DNA from: Lysobacteraceae bacterium
GTDB taxonomy: Bacteria; Pseudomonadota; Gammaproteobacteria; Nitrococcales; AK92
Direction: 5' to 3'
Assembly (NCBI GenBank): GCA_012523465.1
Contig: JAAYIK010000007.1
Location: forward strand, 17,047-81,046
Length of the DNA stretch: 64,000 bases
The stretch's first letter is position 1; each line of letters begins with the position of its first letter. The position numbers and the translations under genes are program-made. The notes beneath the pieces are model-generated. The model did not search any database and was not told the DNA's origin. It was given only the letters and a program-made list of their open reading frames with translations. Shown here piece after piece: positions 1 through 9,502 of the stretch.

Positions 1-866
<866 letters not shown>

Positions 867-1031
867 GTAACGACCACCTCTTGACGCAAGGCCATGGATG
901 CATGGCGCCCTACCGGCGGCAGAGCGCTCGCTGCCGCAGCGGTGGGAAAGCGCTGCCTGCGACGGCAGTTGCCGAGGATGTCGACCAGCTCAGCCTCTGC
1001 GCGAGAACGAAACTGCTATTATAACCGCTCT

Positions 1032-1050
1032 CCATGCAGGCACTGCATGG
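1032..1050. promoter_or_regulatory. 8-bp inverted repeat in the uvrA/MFS divergent region
   Basis: CCATGCAG-GCA-CTGCATGG is a perfect 8-bp dyad with a 3-base spacer. It lies between the divergent uvrA and MFS starts, next to an AT-rich patch at 1017-1023 that reads TATAAT on the minus strand (towards uvrA). Its position suits an operator for either gene. It is not a LexA-type site. No regulator can be named. Confidence 0.4.
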
Positions 1051-1106
1051 CCGCACGCATGCCACTGGCCTGTCGCCGGCTGCCGCCAGCCATTCGGATC
1101 GAAATC

Positions 1107-2330
1107 ATGCATTCGACTGACCACGATCGCCTGGGTTCCATGACTGCCAGCGAGCGTCGCGCCGCCGTCGGCCTGGCGGCCATTTTCGGCTCGCGGATGC
1201 TGGGGCTGTTCATCATCCTGCCTATCTTCGCCGTCTATGCGGATCAGCTCGAGGGCAGCACGCCTCTGCTGGTGGGCTTGGCACTCGGTGCCTACGGCCT
1301 GACCCAGGCGCTGCTGCAGATCCCGTTCGGGCTGCTGTCGGATCGCTGGGGGCGGCGGCCCGTGATCGCCGCCGGGCTGCTGCTGTTCATCCTCGGCAGC
1401 GTGGTCGCTGCCCTGTCCGATCACATCTACGGCGTTATCCTGGGCCGCCTGTTGCAGGGTAGCGGAGCGATTTCGGCAGCGGTGATGGCGTTGGCGGCGG
1501 ATCTGACGCGCGACAGCCAGCGCTCCAAAATCATGGCCGTCATCGGCATCAGCGTCGGTGGTGCCTTCCTGCTGGCGCTGGGCCTGGGGCCGCTGGTCGC
1601 CGGCTGGAGCGGCCTCGGCGGCGTGTTTTGGACGACCGCGCTGCTGGCCACTCTGGCGCTGGTGCTGCTGTTCGTCCTGGTGCCGCGCGGCCAGGCCGTG
1701 GCTGCCCCGGACCGAGCCGATTTCGCCGTCGTCCTGCGCAGCCCGGACCTGCTGCGGCTGTGCGGGGGCATCTTCATGCTGCATCTGATCCTGACTGCGG
1801 GCTTCGTGGCGTTGCCCGTTGTGTTGCAGGATCATCTGGGGGTGAGCCGCGACCAGCACTGGCTGGTTTACCTGCCGGTGCTGCTGCTGTCGGTGCCGGC
1901 CATGGTGCCGGTGATTGCCTACGGCGAGCGTCGGCGGCAGATGCATCGGGTGCTGCCGGCGGTGGTGCTAGCGCTGGCGCTGATCGAGCTGGTGCTGGCG
2001 CTGGGGTTGGCCAGCAAATGGCTGATCGTGCTCGCGCTCTGGGCCTATTTCTCGACCTTCAACATCCTTGAGGCCAGTCTGCCATCCCTGGTGTCACGAG
2101 TGGCGCCGCCGCAACACAAAGGGGCGGCGTTGGGTGTCTATTCGACGGCGCAGTTTGTGGGCGCCTTCGTCGGCGGCCTGCTGGGAGGCGGCCTGCATGG
2201 GCAGTTCGGCGTCAGCGGCGTCTTTCTTCTCGGCGCTGCCGCCGCCGGCATTTGGTTCGTCTTTGCCATGGGTCAGAGCGTCGCCGTCCCGCAGCATGCG
2301 CCGGCTTCCTCGGCGCTGCCCAAAGGTTGA
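1107..2330 (+). CDS. MFS transporter, 12-TM drug/proton antiporter type
   Basis: Inner-membrane major facilitator of 407 residues with about 12 hydrophobic segments. The loop 2-3 signature GLLSDRWGRRP, typical of the DHA1 drug:H+ antiporters, lies near residues 75-85. A second copy of this signature is not obvious in the C-terminal half. The reading frame stays open upstream to 894, but the segment before 1107 is basic, lacks membrane character and looks non-coding. ATG 1107 or the in-frame ATG 1140 (M-T-A-S-E-R-R) are the realistic starts; neither has a strong Shine-Dalgarno. YajR-like members carry a C-terminal metal-binding-like domain; this one ends right after TM12. The substrate is unknown. 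The position between uvrA and ssb matches the order in Pseudomonas. Confidence 0.9.
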   Translation: MHSTDHDRLGSMTASERRAAVGLAAIFGSRMLGLFIILPIFAVYADQLEGSTPLLVGLALGAYGLTQALLQIPFGLLSDRWGRRPVIAAGLLLFILGSVVAALSDHIYGVILGRLLQGSGAISAAVMALAADLTRDSQRSKIMAVIGISVGGAFLLALGLGPLVAGWSGLGGVFWTTALLATLALVLLFVLVPRGQAVAAPDRADFAVVLRSPDLLRLCGGIFMLHLILTAGFVALPVVLQDHLGVSRDQHWLVYLPVLLLSVPAMVPVIAYGERRRQMHRVLPAVVLALALIELVLALGLASKWLIVLALWAYFSTFNILEASLPSLVSRVAPPQHKGAALGVYSTAQFVGAFVGGLLGGGLHGQFGVSGVFLLGAAAAGIWFVFAMGQSVAVPQHAPASSALPKG

Positions 2331-2357
2331 GTGCCGGACCGCAACGACCGATATAAG
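2327..2357 (+). promoter_or_regulatory. possible promoter for sat
   Basis: TTGAGT at 2327-2332 is followed 17 bases later by GATATA, or 19 bases later by TATAAG. It straddles the MFS stop codon and lies about 120 bases before the sat start. The match to a sigma-70 promoter is moderate only. Confidence 0.3.
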
Positions 2358-2476
2358 GTCAGTACCAACAATTATTTCTCAGTCTTCCCCGCCTTGTGGT
2401 TGTGTATGGGCTCTCCCCAGCGGCCGGCAACCCCGGCCGTGGCCGATGACCGCGCATCCAGACAGCAGGGACAGGC

Positions 2477-4243
2477 ATGACAGAGCTAATACTGCCGCAT
2501 GGCGGCGAACTGAAGCAGCTTTACCTTTCCGAACCCGCCGCGCTGGCCGAGCAGCGGGCTGCGCGCGACTATCCGTCCTGGGACCTCAGCCAGCGTCAGC
2601 TGTGTGATCTGGAGCTGATCCTCAACGGCGGCTTCTCGCCCCTGGAGGGCTTTCTGTCGCGCCCCGACTACGAGCGCGTGGTGGCCGAGATGCGCTTGGT
2701 CGGCGGCACGTTCTGGCCGATGCCGGTGACCCTGGACGTCAGCGAGCGCTTCGCCGCAAGCATCTCGCCCGGTACGCGCATCGTCTTGCGTGATCCGGAA
2801 GGAGTGGCGATCGCCGTCATGGACGTCACCGATATCTGGGTGCCGGACAAGCAGCGCGAGGCGGAGCTGGTTTTTGGCAGCAACGACAGCGCCCATCCCG
2901 GGGTGGATTACCTTCATCGTCAGGCCCATCCGGTCTATCTGGGCGGCCGGGTACTAGGGCTGAGGCCGCCGACCCACTACGATTTCACCCAGCTGCGCCA
3001 TAGCCCGGTGCAGTTGCGGGCCGAGTTCAAGCGCCGCGGCTGGAGCCGGGTAGTGGCCTTCCAGACCCGTAATCCCATGCACCGGGCCCATGTCGAGCTG
3101 ACCGTGCGGGCGGCCCAGCAGGCCGGTGCCAAGCTGCTGCTCCATCCTGTGGTCGGCATGACCAAGCCTGGCGATGTCGACCATTATTCCCGCGTGCGCT
3201 GCTACCAGCACGTCCTGGCCAAGTATCCGCCGGGCACGGCCATGCTCAGCCTGCTGCCGCTGGCGATGCGCATGGGCGGGCCGCGCGAGGCGGCCTGGCA
3301 TGCCCTGATCCGCAAGAACTACGGCTGCACGCATTTCATCATCGGCCGTGACCATGCTGGGCCGGGCAAGAACAGCGCCGGCGAGGATTTCTACGGTCCC
3401 TACGCGGCCCAGGAGCTGGTGCAGCGCCACCAGGACGAGATCGGCATCACCGTGGTGCCCTTCGAGCAAATGGTCTACGTCGCCAATCGCCGGCGCTATC
3501 TCCCGCGCAGCGAGGTGCGAAGCGGCGATCAGGTGCTGGAGATCTCCGGCACCGAGTTCCGTCGCCGCATGCGCGCCGGCGAAGAGATTCCCGAGTGGTT
3601 CGGCTATCCGGAAGTGGTGGCCGAGCTGCGTCGGACTTTCCCGACTCGCAGCAGGCAGGGCTTTACCGTCTTCTTCACCGGCCTGTCGGGAGCCGGTAAG
3701 TCCACCCTAGCCAATGCTCTCATGGTCCGGCTGCTGGAGATCGGCGGCCGGCGGGTTAGCCTGCTCGACGGGGATCTGGTGCGCAAGCACCTCTCGTCCG
3801 AGCTGGGCTTCTCCAAGGAGCACCGCGACCTGAACGTGCTGCGCATCGGCTATGTCGCCAGCGAGATCAGCAAGCACGGCGGTATCGCGCTCTGTTGCCC
3901 CATCGCTCCCTATGCCGAGGCCCGGCGCCAGGTGCGCAAGATGGTTGAGGAGGCCGGCGGCTGTTTCATTGAGGTGCACGTGGCGACGCCGCTGGAAGAA
4001 TGCGAGCGCCGCGACCGCAAGGGGCTGTACGCCAAGGCCAGGCAGGGGCTGATCAAAAACTTCACCGGCATCGATGACCCCTACGAGCCGCCGGAGGCTC
4101 CCGAGTTGCGCATCGACACCAGCCGTTGCAGCGTCGAACAGGCCACCGACGAGATCCTGCAGCTGCTGGCCGAATGGGGCCTGATCCCCGCAGCGTGCAA
4201 TTCCCAGCCGCAGCCGGAACCGGGTATGCTGCTGCAAGGCTGA
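2477..4243 (+). CDS. sat: bifunctional sulfate adenylyltransferase / adenylylsulfate kinase
   Basis: Makes APS from sulfate and ATP, then phosphorylates APS to PAPS, so it covers the two activation steps of sulfate. The 588 residues read as a PUA-like N-terminal domain, the ATP-sulfurylase core with RNPMHRAH and GRDHAGPG (the HxxH and GRDH nucleotide motifs), then an APS kinase domain from about residue 394. The kinase has the P-loop GLSGAGKST, a DGD motif and the FSKEHRDLN segment. At the place of the phosphoserine in E. coli CysC (ISP motif) this protein has Ala477 (IAPY). This domain order (sulfurylase first) is the bacterial fusion type, the reverse of animal PAPS synthetase. There is no cysDN, cysH or sulfur-oxidation gene nearby, so an assimilatory or dissimilatory role cannot be told from context. 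Confidence 0.95.
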   Translation: MTELILPHGGELKQLYLSEPAALAEQRAARDYPSWDLSQRQLCDLELILNGGFSPLEGFLSRPDYERVVAEMRLVGGTFWPMPVTLDVSERFAASISPGTRIVLRDPEGVAIAVMDVTDIWVPDKQREAELVFGSNDSAHPGVDYLHRQAHPVYLGGRVLGLRPPTHYDFTQLRHSPVQLRAEFKRRGWSRVVAFQTRNPMHRAHVELTVRAAQQAGAKLLLHPVVGMTKPGDVDHYSRVRCYQHVLAKYPPGTAMLSLLPLAMRMGGPREAAWHALIRKNYGCTHFIIGRDHAGPGKNSAGEDFYGPYAAQELVQRHQDEIGITVVPFEQMVYVANRRRYLPRSEVRSGDQVLEISGTEFRRRMRAGEEIPEWFGYPEVVAELRRTFPTRSRQGFTVFFTGLSGAGKSTLANALMVRLLEIGGRRVSLLDGDLVRKHLSSELGFSKEHRDLNVLRIGYVASEISKHGGIALCCPIAPYAEARRQVRKMVEEAGGCFIEVHVATPLEECERRDRKGLYAKARQGLIKNFTGIDDPYEPPEAPELRIDTSRCSVEQATDEILQLLAEWGLIPAACNSQPQPEPGMLLQG

Positions 4244-4417
4244 TTGCTTGTGCGCGCAGCCGTTTCTGTGGGCCCTTGGGAAGCCCGCGGAAGCGGCCCA
4301 TATCATGGGCAGCAGCGCCGTGGCTCTGCTGTGGTTTTTCCTGCTTGGAGCCGTTAGAGTGGCGGCCAAGCGGCGGCGCGTGGCTGCCGTGCACGACATC
4401 ACCCAGGAGGCGAAACC

Positions 4418-4861
4418 ATGGCAAGGGGCGTAAACAAGGTCATCCTCATCGGCAATCTCGGCAGGGATCCGGAAGTCCGCTACATGCCATCTGGCAGCGC
4501 GGTGGCCAATATCACGCTGGCGACGACCGAGGTTTGGCGCGATCGCCAGACCGGCGAGCAGCAGGAGCGCACCGAGTGGCACAACGTGGTGTTTTTCAAC
4601 CGCCTGGCCGAGATCGCTGGCGAGTACCTGCGCAAGGGCAGCAAGGTCTACATCGAGGGCAGCCTGCGCACTCGCAAGTGGCAGGACAAGAACGGGCAGG
4701 ATCGCTATACCACCGAGATTGTGGCGAGCGACATGCAAATGCTGGACAGCCGGGGCAGCGGCGGCTCGTCGCGTTGGCAGCAGGAGGCTCCAGCACAGGA
4801 CGATTTCGAGCCGCCACAGTCGTCCGGTCCGGATGATTTCGACGACGACATTCCGTTCTGA
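4418..4861 (+). CDS. ssb: single-stranded DNA-binding protein
   Basis: Homotetrameric ssDNA-binding protein for replication, recombination and repair. The 147 residues hold an N-terminal OB fold ([15 protein letters not shown]), the conserved [18 protein letters not shown] region, a Gly/Ser/Gln linker and the acidic partner-docking tip DDFDDDIPF at the C-terminus. The start is preceded by CCAGGAGG, an ideal Shine-Dalgarno. The 174-base gap from sat holds no convincing gene. The GC-rich 167 bases after ssb hold a hairpin-forming stretch near 4899-4920 but no U-run terminator. Confidence 0.98.
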   Translation: MARGVNKVILIGNLGRDPEVRYMPSGSAVANITLATTEVWRDRQTGEQQERTEWHNVVFFNRLAEIAGEYLRKGSKVYIEGSLRTRKWQDKNGQDRYTTEIVASDMQMLDSRGSGGSSRWQQEAPAQDDFEPPQSSGPDDFDDDIPF

Positions 4862-5028
4862 CGCGCTGACCTCGGCCGCGCGCAGTTGCAGCCGGGAGGG
4901 GCGAGCCGCTCGGCTCCCCTGCCGGTGACTGCCGGGAGAAAGCCGCTGCCGGTCAGCGCGGGTGCGCGAGCAAGACGAACTCCCAGGAAGGGAGAGCGAG
5001 CAAGCAACAACACGGAGGTTGTACGGCA

Positions 5029-6306
<1,278 letters not shown>

Positions 6307-6312
6307 CGGGGT

Positions 6313-6867
6313 TCAGACCTGCGGCGGGCGCTTGAGGCGCCGGGCGAAGCGGCGGCGGAACGCGGCCAGCTTGGGCGCGATCACGATCTGGCAGTACGGC
6401 TGCTGGGGGTTGTTGTAGAAATAGCCCTGGTGGTAGTCCTCGGCCGGATAAAAGGTATCCAGCGGGTTGAGTTCGGTCACGATGGGCTGCGGCCAGATGC
6501 CGGCAGCCTCCAGCTCGGCTATCACCGCTTCTGCCGCCTCCTTCTGTTCCGCCGAGTGGTAGAAGATCACCGAACGGTATTGGGTGCCGACGTCGTTGCC
6601 TTGGCGATTGAGTTGGGTCGGATCGTGGGCACTGAAGAAGACCTGCAGCAGATCGCGGTAGGTGATTTGCGCCGGATCGAACCGCACCTGCACCACCTCG
6701 GCATGGCCGGTGGTGCCGGTGCAGACCTGCGCGTAGCTCGGATTGGGCAGACTGCCGCCGGCATAGCCGCAAACCACGTCGCTGACCCCAACGAGCTCGG
6801 CGAAGACCGGCTCCAGGCACCAGAAGCAGCCGCCGCCCAGGGTTGCCAGTTGCTGTTCAGCCATCAC
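6313..6867 (-). CDS. msrA: peptide-methionine (S)-S-oxide reductase MsrA
   Basis: Reduces S-epimers of methionine sulfoxide in proteins, with thioredoxin as electron donor. The 184 residues contain the active-site motif GGGCFWC at the N-terminus, the GYAGG and GHAEVVQV segments, and the substrate-pocket region EDYHQGYF, all in family order. Tandem ATG codons at 6867 and 6864 both lie behind GAAGGGA; either could be used. It is convergent with the dehydrogenase (6-base gap). Confidence 0.97.
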   Translation of the reverse strand: MMAEQQLATLGGGCFWCLEPVFAELVGVSDVVCGYAGGSLPNPSYAQVCTGTTGHAEVVQVRFDPAQITYRDLLQVFFSAHDPTQLNRQGNDVGTQYRSVIFYHSAEQKEAAEAVIAELEAAGIWPQPIVTELNPLDTFYPAEDYHQGYFYNNPQQPYCQIVIAPKLAAFRRRFARRLKRPPQV

Positions 6868-6921
6868 GTCCCTTCCCGATCAGTGCGTAATCCCAACACA
6901 TGGTGCGAAGCCGGCACAGCA

Positions 6922-7938
6922 TCAAGCATAGGCGGTTTGCTCCAACGTCTCCGGCAGCTGCAGGGCGGCAGCGACGGCGGCAGCGATGGCGTCGGCCTCA
7001 TGCTCGGTCAGGCGACGCAGCGGATGGTGTAGCCGCAGGCGCAGGGTGGTGCCGTGAACCTCGGCCGCGGCGATCTGATCCAGCCGCTCGGGCAGCACCA
7101 GCCGCAGCTGGTCGGCCAGCTCGGCAGCATCGCAAGGCCTGGCGCTGGTCAAGGGCAGCTCGCGGGTCAGCATCGGCGCATCGCCGGCGGGAAGCTGGAA
7201 CGGGTCCAGGTTCAGCATCTGGTCCACGATGTCGGGCAGCTCGCTGCGCAGCAACTGGATATGGGGAATGCCTTTGCGCTGCATGAGAATGCGGTCGAGT
7301 CCGAGACTCATGCCCATCACGGAGTAGCGCTCGGGGTCGAGCCCGGCGCTGACTAGCATGGCGGGCGCCAGCAGGCCGGTGCGGCCGATCATCAACCAGC
7401 CCTGGGCGCTGAGCACATCGATGCGCATGCCGAGTGCCAGGTGGGGGCGGGTCGCCGGCAGCAGCCGGTAGTGGTGGCCGGGCAACAACGTAGCCATGAC
7501 GGTGCGCAGCATCTCGGCCAGGTCGATGGTGCTCAGCTGGCCCTGGCGCAGCCGCCACAGCTCTAGCTGATGCGGTTCGCTGCTGTACAGCGGTGCGATG
7601 GGGCTGCGGCGGTAAACCTGGCCTGGTGCGATCAGCAGCAGGTCCTCGGGCGCGTCCAGCGCGTGCGCGGCAAGTAAATCCGGCAGCAGGGCGCGCATGT
7701 TGGGGCGCAAGCCGAGCCCGGATGGGAGCGGTCGAACCAGATCGGGCGCCTTGCTGCGGGGGATGGCGTGGCTGCCGCGCTGCAGCTGCCGACGGCAGTG
7801 CCACTTCTCGGCCAGCGCCGAATGGGCATCGGTGATCAGTTGTTGCAGCGCATGAGGACCGGCTTGCGGGTCGGTCAGATCGCGTTGCGCCAGCGCGCGC
7901 TGACTGCAGGGGTCGTTGAGGGTGATGGTGCTGGACAT
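6922..7938 (-). CDS. orphan PheS-like class II synthetase paralogue with C-terminal FDX-ACB domain
   Basis: This 338-residue protein resembles the catalytic core of phenylalanyl-tRNA synthetase alpha (roughly residues 20-245) joined to a ferredoxin-fold anticodon-binding domain (roughly 255-330) of the kind found at the end of PheT. Class II motif 2 is recognisable (GQVYRRSP, Arg110, with EPHQLELW at 121-128). So is motif 3 (MSLGLDRILMQRKGI, Arg216). The segment LDPERYSVMGMSLGLDR matches PheS closely. The PheS Phe-pocket motif FPFTEPS is replaced by RPHLALG at 164-170, so phenylalanine is probably not the substrate. The N-terminal tRNA-binding coiled coil of PheS is missing. Databases may hold relatives as uncharacterised PheS-related ligases. 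It starts behind an ideal AGGAG, which is buried in a leader hairpin. What it ligates to what is unknown. Confidence 0.85.
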   Translation of the reverse strand: MSSTITLNDPCSQRALAQRDLTDPQAGPHALQQLITDAHSALAEKWHCRRQLQRGSHAIPRSKAPDLVRPLPSGLGLRPNMRALLPDLLAAHALDAPEDLLLIAPGQVYRRSPIAPLYSSEPHQLELWRLRQGQLSTIDLAEMLRTVMATLLPGHHYRLLPATRPHLALGMRIDVLSAQGWLMIGRTGLLAPAMLVSAGLDPERYSVMGMSLGLDRILMQRKGIPHIQLLRSELPDIVDQMLNLDPFQLPAGDAPMLTRELPLTSARPCDAAELADQLRLVLPERLDQIAAAEVHGTTLRLRLHHPLRRLTEHEADAIAAAVAAALQLPETLEQTAYA

Positions 7939-7942
7939 GTGA

Positions 7943-8033
7943 CTCTCTCCTGGTTTCCGGTTGTGCCCTAAGCCGAATCGTCAGTGCCCCGAGGCTTGAA
8001 TCCGGGTGTTCGGCTTGTGGAGACCAGAGAGAG
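7943..8033 (-). promoter_or_regulatory. leader hairpin sequestering the Shine-Dalgarno of the PheS-like gene
   Basis: Read as minus-strand RNA, 8033-8019 (CUCUCUCUGGUCUCC) can pair with 7958-7943 (GGAAACCAGGAGAGAG): 14 Watson-Crick pairs with one bulged G and one C-A mismatch. The 3' arm contains AGGAG, seven bases before the AUG at 7938, so the ribosome site is fully inside the stem. Inside the loop a second perfect 8-bp stem forms (AAGCCGAA 8016-8009 with UUCGGCUU 7977-7970), capped by a CCCG/CGGG stem (8006-8003 with 7991-7988). There is no U-run, so this looks like translational control, not termination. The remaining gap to 8311 (278 bases) holds an AT-rich patch near 8093-8112 and no convincing gene. 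Confidence 0.65.
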
Positions 8034-8311
8034 CTAGGAAGTTAGCGGCTGGACATCCCATGCACCCGGATCCTGCTGGACCCCCGGGGCCAAGTAAATC
8101 GGAAATAATAGTAGCCGCTGAAAGTGTTCATGCGCTTCAAGCTAGCAGCCTGCAGCCGCTTCTGCAAGCCCCTTTGTCGGCATGCGAGTGCGAGACGGTT
8201 TCGCCGGCGCCGTGGGGCGGCTACCATTGCCGGGATTGGATGCCTGCGGTGCCTGGGCTTGGTCGCCCTGCCGTTGGTGCCGGGAAGGCGGGCTGAGAAT
8301 AAGGAAGCAGC

Positions 8312-9502
8312 TTGGAACGACGAACGGGACGCGTTGTAGGAGCCATCCTACTGGTGCTGCTGGCGCTGGGCGGGCTGTTTTGGCTGGAGCGCGGCCGCAA
8401 GGCTGCGCCGCCGCCACCGCGGCCGGTTGCCGCGGTGGCGGTCGAGATCATGCCTGTCACCAGGACGGATCTGAGCGATGTTCGCGTCTTCAGTGGCAGC
8501 CTGGAAGCTAGCGCCGCCTTCGACGTCGCCGCCAAGATCGGCGGTCAGGTGAAGGAAGTGACGGTACAGATCGGTGACACGGTGCGCCGGGACCAGGTGG
8601 TCGCCCGGCTGGACGATGATGAGTACGTCCAGCAGCGCGAGCAGGCACGTGCCGAGCTGGCAGTGGCGCAGGCCACCGTGGACGAGGCGGAAAGCGCCAT
8701 GCGGCTGGCGGAGGCCGAGCATGCGCGACTGCAGGAGCTGCACCGCCAGGGCATCGCCGCTGCAGCCGAGCTGGAGCGAGCGCGGGCCGACTATGCCGCC
8801 GCTCAGGCACGGCTGAAGCTGGCGCAGGCCCAGGTCGCGCAGCGGCAAGCTGCGCTGCGTGCTGCCGAGGTGCGCCTGGGCTATACCCTGGTGCGCGCCA
8901 ACTGGAGCGGCGGCAGCGAGCAGCGCTTGGTGGCGCAGCGCTTCGTCGATCCCGGTGCGACGCTGGCTGCCAATACGCCGGTGGTGTCCGTGCTGGACCT
9001 GGATCCGGTCATCGTCGTGGTGTACGTCGGCGAGCACGATTACGTGCGGCTGCGGCCAGGGCAGCGGGCGACGGTGACGGCAGCAGCGTACGGTTCCCGC
9101 CGCTTCCCCGCCGAGGTAGTGCGGCTGGCACCGCGGCTGGAGGCCGATACCCGGCAGGCGCGGGTCGAGCTGGCGGTAGCCAATCCCGACCACCTTCTCA
9201 AGCCCGGCATGTTCGTCGAGGTGCAGGTTGAGCTGGCACGGGTGGAGGGAGCCACGGTGGTGCCGCAGGCAGCACTCACCCGGCGCGGCGATGTTCTGGG
9301 CGTGTTCCTCACCGATGACGCCCGCGAGACTGTGCGCTTCGTACCGGTACGCGTTGGCATTAGCCAGGATGGCCGTACCCAGATCCTGGAGCCGGAGCTT
9401 AGCGGCTGGGTGGTTACCTTGGGCCAGCACCTGCTGCGTGACGGCGCGGCGATCCGCGCGGTGCCAGCCGCGGTGCAAGAAGGCGTGGGCTACTCCGAAT
9501 GA
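8312..9502 (+). CDS. RND efflux periplasmic adaptor (MFP) subunit
   Basis: Periplasmic adaptor linking the inner-membrane RND pump to an outer-membrane channel. The 396 residues have an N-terminal membrane anchor (about residues 9-27), a lipoyl half (GGQVKEVTVQIGDTVRRDQVVARLDD), a long heptad-rich alpha-hairpin (about 95-180), the second lipoyl half, and the beta-barrel segment ending RQARVELAVANPDHLLKPGMF. There is no lipobox cysteine, so it is anchored by the uncleaved N-terminal helix. The start is a TTG at 8312 behind AAGGAAG (8301-8307); no ATG fits the conserved N-terminus. It overlaps the pump gene by 4 bases (ATGA). Confidence 0.93.
   Translation: MERRTGRVVGAILLVLLALGGLFWLERGRKAAPPPPRPVAAVAVEIMPVTRTDLSDVRVFSGSLEASAAFDVAAKIGGQVKEVTVQIGDTVRRDQVVARLDDDEYVQQREQARAELAVAQATVDEAESAMRLAEAEHARLQELHRQGIAAAAELERARADYAAAQARLKLAQAQVAQRQAALRAAEVRLGYTLVRANWSGGSEQRLVAQRFVDPGATLAANTPVVSVLDLDPVIVVVYVGEHDYVRLRPGQRATVTAAAYGSRRFPAEVVRLAPRLEADTRQARVELAVANPDHLLKPGMFVEVQVELARVEGATVVPQAALTRRGDVLGVFLTDDARETVRFVPVRVGISQDGRTQILEPELSGWVVTLGQHLLRDGAAIRAVPAAVQEGVGYSE

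Noticed and set aside
867..1106. LexA (SOS) box upstream of uvrA
   Set aside because: No CTGT-N8-ACAG site or close variant was seen by eye in the intergenic region.
7943..8033. T-box riboswitch or tRNA-like element in the ligase leader
   Set aside because: An ATTCAAG loop recalls a T-arm, but stem lengths do not fit a tRNA. T-box core sequences and a terminator are absent; only the Shine-Dalgarno-hiding hairpin is supported.
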